In this document: piece by piece, positions 36,361 to 58,785 of the stretch
Layout of the letters: every line of letters starts with the position of its first letter
Position numbering within the stretch: the stretch's first letter is position 1
From: Cornus controversa
Taxonomy: Eukaryota; Streptophyta; Magnoliopsida; Cornales; Cornaceae
Length of the DNA: 64,000 nt
Reading direction: 5' to 3'
Assembly (NCBI GenBank): GCA_026545225.1
Contig: CM048845.1
Location: 97,962,533-98,026,532 of the forward strand
Notes under the pieces: model-generated
Told to the model about the DNA's origin: nothing
What the model saw: only the letters and a program-made list of their open reading frames with translations
Databases searched by the model: none
Program-made: the position numbers and the translations under genes

Positions 36361-36577
36361 AACCCTAACTCTCCCTCTACTATTTCTGTGTTCCTAACCC
36401 TAGATCCGTGGGTCTCTGTGTGTGTGAGTTATTTTCAATTTTGTTTCCGCAGACGCAGTAACCTCATTCTCTCTCTCGTATTCAAGCTCAAGGTATGCAT
36501 AAGTCTGTGAACTTCATCAATATTTTCTTCCACTTTCTCAGCAAATTCAAAACGCTAAACTTTGGTCTGAACCCTAA
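36361..36577 (+). promoter_or_regulatory. Telo-box motifs in the UAP56 promoter/5' UTR and a probable 5' UTR intron
   Basis: AACCCTAA occurs at 36361-36368 and 36570-36577, and AACCCTA at 36396-36402. Telo-boxes are common in promoters of plant housekeeping genes for RNA and translation. CT-rich leader sequence (36455-36490) ends in CAAG before GTATGC (36493). With an acceptor AG at 36598-36602 this gives a likely 5' UTR intron of about 100 bp just before the ATG. Confidence 0.45.
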
Positions 36578-36606
36578 AAATATGAATATTTGAGCGTAGT
36601 AGGGTC

Positions 36607-45613
<9,007 letters not shown>

Positions 45614-46921
45614 TGGAATTGTAAAATGTTCCATATAATTTTCCGAGGGAGAATTGAAGGTTCAAGAAGGAAGCTCTGGCGGGAAAGGTTGTGAATCTTA
45701 CAGTTTATTATAGTGGCAACGTTCACCGTGGGGTCATTTGAAGCCACCACCTGTTAGCGAGGGATAACACAGATTCTCTATTAGCTTCTGTTTTTAAGAT
45801 ATTATTATTAACAAGTATTATTTATTATTAGAGTTGAGATTAATGGATGTTTTTGGGAAAACTAATAGCTGCTGATATATTTGTAAGATGGCATGATAGC
45901 TGATTAAATTTTGCTTCACGCTTCAGGATTTAGTTTCTGTATCTGGTTAGGAATTTTATTTTATTTTTAAGCTCCTTCTGTTTTGACTAGGGATATTTTT
46001 GAGAAAACATTTTTCAAAATTTCTAGTTGCTATCTTTTGTGGCTGCTCTGTTGAAGATCATTATCATCTTTTCTAAAGTTACTATCTTTAAATTTTTTGG
46101 CTATAATCATGTTGTAAATTGGGCATCGGTTTTTTCAGATTTATTTAATTCATTGTTCTTCTTCTTTTCTCAAGGCTAAAAGCCTAATGAGTTTTAACCT
46201 TGAAGCTCTCTATCTTGCTGTTTCAGTGTGTGTGTATATATGTGGGTAAAAACTAACATCCCCTCTTTCAGGAGGATAATCTTGTTCCCATTTCAGTAAT
46301 ACAAATATGTACATAATACATCAGTAGTAACAATCTTAGTATAAAGGCTATTATAGTCCATTTACAATTTTAGGTAATTCCCTTTTAGCACCACCACAAC
46401 CGGAGCAACATTGTAATACCACAATCTAGCACCAATTGCGATGCTGCCACCATCATCATCCCTGCCACAACTAAATCACTTCACTCTCTCTCTCTGAATC
46501 AGTTTCTTTACCGATAGAGAAACAATTCCGGTCATATACATTCTTCCGTGGTGGCAGCATAGATGGAATTTGTTAGTGCGGGTTATATGTTTTGAGTTAG
46601 AGTTAGGGATTGGGATAAACGTGAGAGAAGTTGGGGAGGAGATTGTTTTTAAATTATATAAATGCCTATGTTTTTATGAGCTGGAATATATTAACAAGGG
46701 TATTTTTGTATAATAAAATTTGGAAAAAAGCAATGTGCGGTATTCTTGCTATCAATCTAAATTGTATCCAATCTGTTCCCTGCACCAAAATATTGTTAGA
46801 CACCATCCAGTTGCGGATTACCATCATCCAATTAGCATCCACAACGCCTCTAGCTGCAACCATGCCTATGGAAATGCTGCAGGAGGAGTTCACCCCAACT
46901 CCTGTCTCCTCCCTCTTACTA

Positions 46922-46958
<37 letters not shown>

Positions 46959-49290
46959 TTGGGTGAATTTAGAGTAGTTTAGGTTGATATGGTTGGTTCA
47001 TGTGATCTCATATGTACTAGCGCTCTATTTTAGGTCTTGAAATGTATCATATTTCATGTAAACCCGTTAGCTAGGGTTATTATTAATGAATTACCAGAGT
47101 TTGACCAATATTTATTTCATACTTTTACATTATATCAGAGTCTCAGTGTGTTGGAGAGTGAGAGAACTTTAGATTCATTTCCTGGCTCTCTCCTCCTTAC
47201 AATTAGGGCTATTATTATCGGTTACTGAATGAATAAATTTTCTTAAACTATGTTTCATGGCATGAAATTGATGTCTTGAAATTGAACTTAAAAAAAATGT
47301 AGTTCAAATTTTAAATTAATTTATTTCAGTTCCAATTTCAATGCGCCCACCAATTCCATATTACCCAACATAGGCATTTTGTCGGGGAAATTAATGCGAA
47401 AGTTAATATATTATGAATAATTATCTTTCTCAAAAATTTTCTTCTCCTACTATATAAAAATCACCCATAGATGTTACTTATAGCAGGATATTAAAGACAC
47501 ATACTTAAAAGACTCTAAAAAGACTACTTCACTATTAATTAGTGGTATATATAAATTAAGAAGATGAACTTAAAAAAATTCCATTTTTTTAAATTTCTTC
47601 TATTTTTTATTTAACCAAACCAAGTCAAAGACGAGCAACTTGGCGTTCTTTAATTGATAGCAAAGATAAAAGAATATTAATTGATGAGTGAAATGAATGA
47701 AAGAGACGGGAATGATGCTTCATCATTCTAGGGAAGGGATGGTGTTCATCCCCTTCCCTTTTATTTGATTGGATGAAAGGAAAGTAAATAGATGTTATTA
47801 TTATTTTACTAATATATCTTTAGATATTTAAATTAAAACATTAAAATGAGTGAAATAATATTTTTTTCAATTGTACTTGTCACTATGTGTGGTACAATGT
47901 CGTAAGATTGCAATTGCACCAAATCTTCTGTTTAATTAATGTCTCATTAATTATCTAGCAGAGACCATGATGTCTAGATGATGATCGTCTCTATTCTCTC
48001 ATTGATTTCGAACACTTTATTTTTATATATATTGCTATTAGGAGAGTCTTTTCATCATCATGTCTTTTTTTATATTGAGTAGTTCCTATCATGAGAGTCC
48101 TCTCATCACAAAAGACACGGGTTCTCTTTATTTAACCATTGAATTGAAAGATTTATTTATTAAACGATTCAATTTTTTTCACAAAATTTAAAAAATATAT
48201 TTCAATTTAATAGTTTAATAAAGAAAGTTCCTACCGTTTATAATGAGAAAACTCTACTAGTAGTTTTCTCTAACAATTCGATAGATCATAAATGTGTCTG
48301 CTCGATACTACAAAGTTTCAATCAACTTCATCTGGTATGATTGGTCCGTGCATTCACCGTTCCTATTAATTTGGTCATCTCTTAACTTAACCTGATAGTT
48401 TTATTTATCGAAAAAAACTTAACCTGATAGTGCCACGCGTGACTTTCAGATTGGCTAACAGAGTTAAGTATGGGTATATATAGAAACCACCACACACAAA
48501 CACACATATATATAATAGCAATAAATTAAAGGTCCTGCCCATGTGACAAGATCAGTTTTAGGGTCAAATTGACGGCAATATACACCAAAAGAGAGACATG
48601 CACATGCATTTATATAATCTGATGGAAACTAGTATTTGATTTTTGATTTTATTCCTTGTATTGTTAGCTTCCTTATATATATATATATATATATATATAG
48701 AACTAGAAGAAGCAAAGTTGTGGGTTGTTGATTGCGTTCAAAGATTTGTTAATCATCATGATCATAATCAAAATATATATGCATGGGTCATTGATCTAAT
48801 GCATGCATGTGAAAGTTTTTCTTGTTTTACTTTATTTTTTCACGCCATGCCATGTGTTTCCAACTTTTATCTTACGTTTAGATCGAATGAAGATTCGTCA
48901 ACCATGAGATGAGATCCACGGTACGTACTCGACATTGCCATCCATCACTACATTTAGTAGTAATTAAGAAAGGACTTATATACCAAGTTACTTCATGGTA
49001 AGATTATGCTAACATGCAATTTTTTTAATTAATTATTTCTTAATTGTGATCTAATAGCTTTTAATTAAAAAATTAGTGTGTAAGTAAAAGGAATTAATAG
49101 AAGGGACTTGTACAACAAGTTAATTAATTAATAGATTTGTGTAAGTAAAAAGAATTAATAGATTAGTGTGTACAACAAGTCATTAGATCACATGCAATTA
49201 AGAACATGCCAATTCGATACTTAATTTCATCTGATCATGTAATTGTCAAGAAATTAAAACTCTCATCTAGCTAGATAGCTAGACTTTCAT
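45614..49290. other. 3' flank of UAP56 and intergenic DNA
   Basis: A UAP56 3' UTR of a few hundred bases is likely. Further on there is a TA microsatellite (46922-46955), another at 48675-48700, and AT-rich sequence. ORFs here are short and show no recognisable domains. A repeated AGGAGAGTCTTTTCATCA/GAGAGTCCTCTCATCA pair (48040-48115) hints at a decayed MITE. Confidence 0.45.
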
Positions 49291-49296
49291 CACTGC

Positions 49297-49306
49297 TTAT
49301 AAAAGG
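49297..49306 (+). promoter_or_regulatory. Probable TATA box of the first polygalacturonase
   Basis: TTATAAAAGG lies about 90 bp ahead of the first ATG (49391). Confidence 0.5.
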
Positions 49307-49390
49307 AAGATCATGCATGTCGAGAGGGAATTAAAGGAAACATATATAAAGCTCTTACTTTGTTGTTAATTTTGATGCTTAATTTCGATT

Positions 49391-50273
49391 ATGTCTGATA
49401 GAATGGTGAGCTTTTTATCCCATCAACAACTATATATATATATATCTATATATATATTATTACAATTATTTGTATTAAGCGCCTCTCCGGTTCCTCTAGT
49501 GATCAATCACAGGAAGCTACAACATGGAAGTGACTCATTAACCTAATGCATTAGTTATATCATCTTTTGTGGTGATAGTAGCTAGTGATTTATGTTTTGA
49601 TACTGTTATATATATATATATATATATATGACAGTACTACTAGTCTATAGTAATATGCTATATTTTCTCATAGTTGGGGATGTCTTATGCAGGATTGTTT
49701 GACCATATTCTTGATTTTGTGCATGGTGTCGTCCGGATTGAGCACCACAACATCCGCTGGATACAATGTGATGAACTATGGAGCAGTTGGAAATGGAAAA
49801 ACTGATGATTCTCAAGTCTCTCTCTCTCTCTGATCTCTCTCTCTCTGTTTCAAAAGAGATTCGACATTTTCTGAAAAGCTTTTTCCTAATTTTTGAAACT
49901 TGCTTTCAATGCAACCTTCCCTTGATGACCTTGAATAAAGGCACTCCTGTAACTGAATGTTAATTTAATTATAACATTGTTGTTAGTTCATATATATATA
50001 TATATATATGTGAACTAATATGTAAACTTATTACAATGCATATATATTATATATAGGCATTTATAAAGGCATGGAAAGCAGTCTGTGAAGTTCAAACAAG
50101 CAGGCCCATCCTCGTCATACCAGCCAAGAAGTCATTCTTGTTGAAGCCTGTAACATTCAGTGGTCCATGCAAGTCCTCCACAATCCATGTCCAGGTAAAT
50201 ATCTTTTGTTCTATAGTGGCAGATTGAAGCCATTGTTGACAAAAATTAATCATTTATTTGATGAAGTAAACAC

Positions 50274-50312
<39 letters not shown>

Positions 50313-51161
50313 CCCTTAGGCAAGAATCATAAGAGGCCAATGTAACCAAGGTGTGTCATACCCTAAATAAATGACACTCTTAAGGAATAAATTAAACCAA
50401 TTAATGATATTTATATTGATGAAATTGTTGGTGATCCACAGGTTTCAGGAAACATTATTGCACCTAACCAAAAATCGGCATGGAGTGGTTATCCACTCAA
50501 TAGGTGGCTGACCTTCTCTAATGTGGACGGGCTTACTGTCAATGGAGGAGGACAGATTGATGGCCAAGGCTCTGTTTGGTGGCCACAGCCTTGCTTAAAC
50601 AATGTAATTGAATGTCTTATGAATTGGTTAGCCTTTTAACTAGTATATATATATATATACTTATTGTGCAAGCTCTTATAATATATTGCTATATGTGATC
50701 AGGATGACAATTGCAAGGCACCAGCGGTAAGTAAAAGCCCTTTTGATGACCAAACAGAGCAGTAAGAATGTGTATTGTTTTTACCACAAGTGTTTTAGGC
50801 CGGCCTTGTGAAGTGCTCATATATAGTTCTTACTTTTGTGATGGACAGGCACTAACATTTTATAGATGTAACAATCTTCGGCTCAATGGACTCACACATA
50901 TCAACAGTCCAAGAACTCATATAATACTTACCTCCTCCAATGGTGTTATCATATCTAACCTTCGGATAGTTGCCCCTGAAACAAGCCCCAACACTGATGG
51001 CATTGACATCGGCGGATCAAAAAATGTTCGGATTAGTAATCTTGACATAAGAACAGGTATCTTCTTCATATCCACTTTGAACCGCAGGATTGCTTTTTTA
51101 ACAACTCTGAACCGTTGGATCACCATTTTTGGCCTTATTAGGCCAAGCTTAAATGTAATAT

Positions 51162-51199
<38 letters not shown>

Positions 51200-51319
51200 T
51201 TACTATTTTTTTGACAATAACCTTAGGCGATGACTGCATTGCGATTAATGGGGGCTCATCGAATATTAACATCAGTGGTGTGTATTGTGGACCAGGCCAT
51301 GGTATTAGGTCAGTGGTCG

Positions 51320-51366
<47 letters not shown>

Positions 51367-52091
51367 ATTATTTTAGTATTTTAGTTTATGAAAAGATGTG
51401 TGTCTTCATTGTAGCATTGGAGCCTTGGGGCATGGAGGGTACGACGTGGTGGAAGACATACATGTTCGGAATTGTACAATCAAAGGAACTTTAACTGGAG
51501 TAAGGATTAAGTCTTGGCAGGTAATTCATATATATATATATATATATTGTTTGTATAACTTTCAAGTTATATATGGTTACTTGTTGTGCAGGGGGGGAGT
51601 GGATATGCCAGGAAGATCACATTTGAGCAAATCAAGTTCATTGAAGCTAATAGTCCCATCATAATCGACCAATATTACTGTCCTAGTCGCGTCAATTGCC
51701 AAAACTATGTAAGACTGTAGTGTTATGACCAATTGAGAAAAGTATAATTTTACAAGTACTAACATATATATATATATATATATGAGCCTCAATGGAAGAG
51801 GTGAATTTATTATAAATTTGCTGACAAATTCCTTTTCATTTTTGGATTTCAATGTTGATCAAGACATCGGCGGTTAAGGTGAGTGACATATCATATAGTG
51901 GAATTATGGGGACATCAGCGTCGGAGAAGGCCATAGATTTGAGTTGCAGTGAGAGTGTTGGGTGCACCAACATTGTACTAGACCGCGTCTATATAGCACC
52001 CGCGGTTCAAGGGGGGCGAGTCTATGCAAGCTGCATCAATGCTCATGGAAAAGCTACCCATACTAAACCTGCTGTGAAATGCCTAGTGTGA
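49391..52091 (+). CDS. Polygalacturonase, glycoside hydrolase family 28 (first of a tandem pair)
   Basis: Ten exons: 49391-49405, 49693-49815, 50057-50194, 50442-50603, 50703-50726, 50849-51056, 51227-51308, 51415-51520, 51592-51708 and 51864-52091. They give 400 residues. A hydrophobic signal peptide ([14 protein letters not shown]) points to secretion into the cell wall, where the enzyme would hydrolyse homogalacturonan of pectin. All four GH28 motifs are present: NTDGI (202-206), GDDC (224-227), GHGIS (247-251) and RIK (281-283), with the catalytic aspartates in the first two. The pattern [13 protein letters not shown] resembles the Arabidopsis At3g15720-like clade. The first exon codes only MSDRM; the second ATG (49403-49405) sits right at the splice donor, as in the neighbouring gene, so the true start may be either. 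Eight of nine introns contain TA dinucleotide repeats. Intact. Confidence 0.93.
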
Positions 52092-53416
52092 TACACCTTT
52101 GTCACTACACTACTTGTATAGTTGATCCATCACATTGAAATCTTATTGTCTTCTTCTTTATGTTGTTGTTGATTGTGATGGTGGTTTCAAGCTTAGGACT
52201 CTCAAAAGAATCTTGTTAGCACGCAACTTTTGTGAAATTCATCTTATTCTATTTTGCAATGCTACATATCTCCCGAATATGTATCTTCAATATGTATCTT
52301 GAATGTGTATTTCGAATGTGACGTAATAATATAAAAAAGACATAAATATCCTCTCACTTTTCATGAGTTTTAATATTTTATCAAAGTAAATGAATCATAT
52401 TAAAGAAGGAAGTAAGAGCAATAATCAAATTGGATTTCTCTCTCTCATTGTTTTATTTTTATTTTTTATATATATATATTCTCTTTTGCACTTCCTCAAT
52501 TTCTCTCTATCGTTACTAAGTTTTTCTTTTAAAAAATAAACAAATCAAAATAAAAAAATAAGCAACTTTAAGTATATTATATGTTTATTTAATTATTCAA
52601 ACATGTAGATAGTGGAGAAAATTAGAGTTTTTATTCAAGAAAAAGAGTTCCAAGCTTATGTTAAAGAAATTATGGAAATTTTTTTATAGTTTTTTGTCTC
52701 CATTATTTGAAGATTTAATGGAAAAGATCTTTTAAAGAAAGATACGGACATAAAATTTAATTTGAATTCTATGTTATTGAGTTATGTTAGGATTTGAATT
52801 TTATAATGATAAGTTTTGCTATATTTTCCTTTCATGTATTCTCTTAAAATAATTATTTTTAAAATATAGAAAGATATCAAATAATCAACCACATAATGCC
52901 AAATAATCGGCCACTCAATTCGAGATACTAATTCATGAATTCTATTGATGATGTTTAACATTTTCCTATTCTATATCTATGTGTAATTAATCATATTTAT
53001 TAATATGTTATAAATGTTTTTGGACATGTCAGGTTATATCATTGAAAAATTCCATAAATATATAAGAAATTAAAAAAAAACTTTGATGATTTGAATGCTT
53101 AATTATCCACCACATACTGATATTCTTATAATTTGAACTAGCTTTGATAGTACCAATTTATCAACCATATGAATTTGTGGTGTCACATTCAATCTTATGA
53201 TGTCAATCATAACATATATATATATATATATAAAGAAATAGCTGCAGGACACCTCTTTCCCAATATGGATTTGCAGTGTCTCTGCAGTAATAAATGACAT
53301 TTTAATGAATTTTAATCACTCGGATATTGTGTTAATGGCTTAAACTTGCAATTGCCATATGAATCAAGACACATGGGATTTATTAGACATTCCATTCATT
53401 ATGCTTTGTACATTTG

Positions 53417-53428
53417 TTTATAAATAGT
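53417..53428 (+). promoter_or_regulatory. Probable TATA box of the second polygalacturonase
   Basis: TTTATAAATAGT lies about 110 bp upstream of the ATG at 53537. Confidence 0.5.
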
Positions 53429-53536
53429 AGTCACTCAACTTCTGCAAATCACACGAAGTCTATGTTTTTCTATACATATTTGCTCACTCTGTTTCTATTG
53501 TAGAAGAGATTCATTCAAGTGATCGACCAAAAAATA

Positions 53537-56500
53537 ATGGTGTGTGTTAGCATCTACTTGTTTTAGAATTACAGAGATTGTTGGTTTCTGCTTTCTGTTA
53601 TTTTAAAATTATATTCTATTTTCCTGCAATGTTATATATATATATATATATATATATGTTTGATTCACAAGGGCTTTATATATGGTTGACATGTTGCAGG
53701 AAGTTTATAGCATATTCTTAGTTATATGCATATTTATATTGGGATCAAGCCGTGGAACAGATCAACAAGCTGATGGTTATATTTTTAGTGTGACTAATTA
53801 TGGAGCAATTGGAGATGGGGTAACCGATGATTCCCATGTAAGTCCTTGTATATATAATTATATATACACCTCATTATTTGTTGCAAGTTGTATACCATTC
53901 AGTGTTGGTCCGCTTGGTAAATAGTAAATACATTTGCATGTCCAATTGTGTTTTGAGAGGTTTTTTTTTTCTTTTTCTTTTCTACTGAGTGTTGGGTTTC
54001 TTAAAACATAAGAGCCACGTTAGCACCTTTTGAAAAGTGGACAACCACTTTTTTTTTTGTAAGAGTCATGTCCGGTCTGGCGGTCTCTTAGATTATTGTT
54101 TTATAATCTATTTATTAAAAAAATTAAATGAATTTATTATTTTTCAATTGTTTTTATAGATATATAGAGAGAGAGAGAGACAGGGAGGCAGAGAGAGTAG
54201 AGAGTTCTATTATTTTTTATATTTATAATTGTATATGTAAATATATATATATAGATGTATATATAAATAGAGAGAGAAATATAGGGTAATGCTACTTTGA
54301 CATAATTTTTAAGCAAAATTCGTAGGCAGAAACATTTACATCTATTAGATGTATGTGATAGATCCCACCATATACACTCACCACATGCATCCAATGAACG
54401 TAAATGTTTCTGCTTACGAATTCTGCCTGAGTAACATTATCCATTAAAAAAATAAATAAATGAAAGTTCTTGCTCAGAGAGGCAAGTGACGCATGTGATG
54501 TTGGATCCACCGAATGACGTGGCTGCACGAAAACAATCTCCAAATAAGTGTGAGGCTTTCCAAATCACCCTCACACTTAGAGCACCCTAAACACGGGATT
54601 GGTGAAAAATCTTAATCTAAATTTAGATTTATCCGAATGTGAGATGTTAAAAGCAAGTGAAACATAAAGACATTAGATACTCAGTGTCAAAATGAGCTAA
54701 AATAAATTAAAGGAAAAGAAGAAACAAAAATTAATCATGAAGATTATGATCACGCTGCAGGAATTTGTTTGATGTACAAGAAAATAAAGAATACCAAAGA
54801 AAATCATCGATCTTTTCATTTTGAGGAATACACATTACACTATTTATTGAAGAAAAGTAAATATGTAGTTAATTATTCATTAGAATAATTTATATAAACT
54901 AATTAGTGTGTATATATGTATATATATATAGATCAGTTCTAACATACAATATGAGTGTAGATGGACTCCCATTAATAAAGTAAAAAGTCTATTATAATTT
55001 ATAAAATAGTCCTGGTTAATATAAACTTCTAGACTAACAAGAAGATTATAAAAATGAAAACAAATTAATAAATAATAGACTAATAAATGTTGAAAGAAAC
55101 TAAATATACAATTAATTATTGAATAAAAAATGTTTATCAAATGATTAAATGATATGATTTACAAGATTTTTTTTTCCCCTTTGAAATGGAAAATGCAAAG
55201 GCCTTTTTAGCAGCATGGTCAGCTGCATGCGCAACTATGTTCTCCCCGATCTTAGACATAGAAGAGGGCCACACATTTTTGTTGAAGCCTGTCAATTTTG
55301 AAGGTCCCTGCATGTCCGCCTCCATCAATGTTCGCGTAAGTTTATATTACTACATCAACTAATAATTTCATTTTGATATATATATATATATATATATATA
55401 TAATAAATAGATGAGACCATAGGTTTTTCATAGAATTGGATTACAGGTTTATGGGAATATTGTTGCGCCTAGTGACATTATGGCATGGACTGGCTTTGAC
55501 ACACATAATTGGATTGTCTTCTCGAATGTGACTGGTCTTATTATTGATGGAAGTGGGCGGATTGATGGCCAAGGCTCAATTTGGTGGGATAAATACAACA
55601 ATCCAAGTGTGGGTTAACTACTTTTGCATTTGATCTCTTCATTTCACATCAATTATTCTTCTAGAGTAATAATACAAATTTTCAATTCGGCAGTTCACGA
55701 AAGTTATTTATTGGGACTTACCATCTCACTTACATAAATGGTTTCTACAAACTGTCGAATCGAGAAAAAAAATTATTATCTCTTATTTTATTAGTTGTTC
55801 GCTTTAAGTTTATTTTTAATAATTTCTAACACGTATGTGTATTTGATCGATCAGAACACAAATTTCGTGAGACCCACGGTAAGTTAAACTTATTTTTAAA
55901 CCTCTCACATTGGATATGTAGTGCTACTCATATCTTAAATAATTATTTTTTGTATTTTATATGGGTGTATAGGCGTTGATGTTCGCTAATTGTAACAATG
56001 TTAAGCTTAGTGGATTAACACATATTAATAGTCAAAGAAACCATATAAGTATAGTTGGTTGCACGGGGTTCACCATATCTAATCTTCACATAATTGCTCC
56101 GGAAACAAGCCCTAATACTGATGGCATTAACATCGGCCAATCGAGCCACATCCAAATTCAGGACTCCATCATCGGGACTGGTTTGTAAATTATCGCTAGC
56201 ATTTCACTTTTTTATACACGTGCCTTAATTTGTATTTAAATTTGTATTATTTATTTTATATGCAAATACAGGTGATGACTGTATCGCTATTAGTGGGGGG
56301 TCCACCTATATTAACATCGCTGGGGTAGCATGTGGGCCAGGCCATGGTATAAGGTTGGTCCAAAGCCAATTTGTCTTCAACAAACAAAGTTCTATAAATT
56401 TTGGTCATAAAAAATGGGCTCAATTGGGCACCATTGACTATATATATATGTATATCATTTTGTTTTCTTGAAATTTTTGAATGGTTTACCATGTTTTTTT

Positions 56501-57388
56501 TCTTCATTTTATGAAATATCAATATGCAAAACATGCCCAATTGGGGATTTAAAAAAAAAGAAAATTGATAAAATCATATTTCATGCAGCATTGGAAGCTT
56601 AGGAGCAAATGGAGCAATGGACACGGTTGAAGAAGTACATGTGAAGGATTGCAATTTCACTAAGACTATGTTTGGAGCGAGGATCAAAAGTTGGCAGGTA
56701 ATGAAGCACAGTCAAAACCATTAAAAATACGAAAAATATATATTAATATATAATAATAATAATAATAATAATAATTTAAATTTATTGAAGTGGTTTTAAT
56801 TTGATTATAATTTTTGACGGGGTTAATATTTGTCCTCTAGGGAGGGTCTGGATACGCGAGGCATATCTCCTTCGAGGGTATTACACTCATTGACGCTTCA
56901 AATCCCATCTTGATCGACCAATATTATTGCATTCCCATTTCCAATTGTCAAAATAAAGTAAGAAAATTCATTATTAAAAAATTAAAAAAAAGGATATATT
57001 TTATCCTGTATATAATAGTATGGATAAATATATGGACCAAACATTTTATGAGGATTGAGATACATATTTTTCAGTTTTTAATGTTTATATTGTTGTTTAA
57101 TTACAACTTAGTAATGAGCAAAATTTTATTTTTCATTTCATGTACTTAATGTTGAAGACATCGGCTGTTAAAGTGAGCGATGTAACTTACGATAGAATTC
57201 AGGGTACGTCAATCACAAATGAAGCAATCAAGCTCAGTTGCAGTCAGACTGTAGGTTGCAGTAACATCGTGTTGACTAACATCAACATAACACCGGCGTA
57301 TCCTAACCAAGTTGTCTCCTCCTCATGCTTGAATGCACATGGAACATCAAGCCTCACAACTCCTATTATAGATTGTTTGTTACCCTAG
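53537..57388 (+). CDS. Polygalacturonase, glycoside hydrolase family 28 (second of a tandem pair)
   Basis: Ten exons: 53537-53539 (the ATG alone), 53700-53837, 55201-55335, 55447-55608, 55855-55878, 55973-56180, 56272-56353, 56589-56697, 56841-56957 and 57158-57388. The protein has 402 residues. Signal peptide: EVYSIFLVICIFILGSS. GH28 motifs: NTDGI (202-206), GDDC (224-227), GHGIS (247-251) and RIK (282-284). Exon lengths from the fourth on are the same as in the first gene or differ by 3 bp, and intron phases agree, so the two arose by tandem duplication about 1.4 kb apart. Differences: NTDGIN replaces NTDGID, the usual IPA..SFLL is IEEGHTFLL, and the histidine codon closing exon 2 replaces glutamine. 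Intron 2 (1,363 bp) hosts a MITE. Intact; likely secreted and acting on pectin. Confidence 0.92.
54283..54442. mobile_element. Foldback MITE, sister of the element at 29124
   Basis: The ends AGGGTAATGCTACTTTGACA and GAGTAACATTATCC, and the internal CGTAGGCAGAAACATTTACA and TACGAATTCTGCCTGAG arms, match the 29124-29283 element. It lies in intron 2 of the second polygalacturonase. No flanking duplication is evident, so it is older than the 29 kb copy or has lost its flanks. Confidence 0.8.
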
Positions 57389-57700
57389 CTAGTTCCAAAT
57401 GTAATATTTTACTATTTTTCTATTATTGTCTTATCAGTAATATTGCAACATTATTGTGGAGAGAATACATGTGCCCCACAGTCCGCACATTCATATTCAT
57501 ATGAGATTAAAGTTTCTCTAAAAAGTTTCTCTCTCTCTCTCTCTCTCCAACATCTTTTCATTATTAATTTCATCACTTAATACAAATTTGTATAAGAATG
57601 AACCTCGGAATTAAGCAGATACATATACGTCAGCTCCAAATATATATATATATATATATATACTGTTTTAATTATACGCGTATATATAATGCAAAATCAT
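57389..57700. other. 3' flank of the second polygalacturonase with CT and TA microsatellites
   Basis: A CT run lies at 57529-57547 and a TA run at 57639-57661. No gene. Confidence 0.6.
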
Positions 57701-58073
57701 TGACCTGTCGAAGGAGGCAGCGATTGGGTCAAGAACAAAAATAACTTGCTATTGGGTTCATCTCCATCCTCGTATATGAGTCTTTGGCATCCGGCACTTG
57801 GCAAATGCCAATGGTAATTATGACGGTGTTTGTAGTAGGTTTTATTAAATTGAAGTTAAACTTTTCACGATGATGGTCGTCAGAGAGTGAGTCCCGATGG
57901 GAGTTCAAGCTATCACAGAGAGGTCTACTGTTCTATGTAAATCATAAGAAGATGGGAGGAATTCGGTAGGAAAAAGAGAAAATATGGGGTGTATTTGAGA
58001 TTGCTTGAGAAAAAGGTTATTTTTGTCATGTATTTCTGTCTCCTTCCTTTTTTTGTTCTCTACTTTTCTCTCG

Positions 58074-58082
58074 TTATTTATA
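58074..58082 (-). promoter_or_regulatory. TATA box on the minus strand below the tandem arrays
   Basis: TATAAATAA on the minus strand, in the sequence TTGCCTATAAATAACGAGAG. It lies about 300 bp from the nearest tandem array. Confidence 0.4.
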
Positions 58083-58375
58083 GGCAAAAATGTCTTTTTT
58101 CACTAAGGGTCGAGGTTTTGCGGTGGTAAATATCTACTAAACAAGGGCTGAGATTATATTTGTCAAAAAAAGGGATTCACTCACCTCACATGGTTCTCTT
58201 CTTTCCTCTGTGACAGGCCAATCCAAGATGTAATGACCTCATCCTAGCTAGAAATGAGATCCTTCATGGATTTAGCGTACCTTGGACTCCAGCCTCCAAA
58301 CCCAAACCCTTGGTTCTCATAAAGCAGTGATCCGAGCTCTTACCTCCCATAGGAGCGCGGAGTGCCACGAGATTT

Positions 58376-58722
58376 ATCCGTAGGGAGGAACTCTTCGTAA
58401 AATAGAGGTTTATCCGTAGAGAGGAACTCCTCGTAAAATAGAGGTTAATCCGTAGAGAGGACCTCCGCGAGGTTTTATCCGTAGAGAGGAGTGTCTCCTC
58501 GCTTTGGGGAAATTGATCCGTAGAGAGGATTTTCCGTGATGTTTATCCATAGAAAGGAACTCATCACCATCCGAGACTTATCCAAATGAACGGAAAAAGG
58601 CCCGTTTGAGTTTTATCCGTAGAGAGGAACTCCTTGCAAGGTTTTATCCGTAGAGAGGAGTACCTCCTTGCAAAATGGAGGTTGATTCGTAGAGAGGACC
58701 TCCGCGAAGTTTCATCAGTAGA
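58376..58722. repeat. Tandem array 1: ten ATCCGTAGAGAGGA units
   Basis: The core ATCCGTAGAGAGGA (variants ATCCATAG, ATTCGTAG, ATCAGTAG) begins at about 58376, 58412, 58448, 58477, 58516, 58545, 58615, 58646, 58685 and 58714. Spacings are near 29-31 or 36-39 bp, with one gap of about 70 where a copy is lost. Sequence between the cores is mostly variants of CTCCTCGTAAAATAGAGGTT or CTCCGCGAGGTTTT. Confidence 0.9.
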
Positions 58723-58785
58723 GAAGGACTCGCCAAAGAAGGGCGATCACATCCTTGAGGCGTGCCCTACAGAATGAGGGAATGA

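Noticed and set aside
46631..46966. 111-residue ORF ending in a run of Ile-Tyr
   Set aside because: The tail is a TA microsatellite and no domain or splice context supports a gene.
58376..58722. CRISPR-like regular repeats with variable spacers
   Set aside because: Repeat cores are degenerate, spacers are themselves related, and the DNA is from a plant; this is a tandem satellite.
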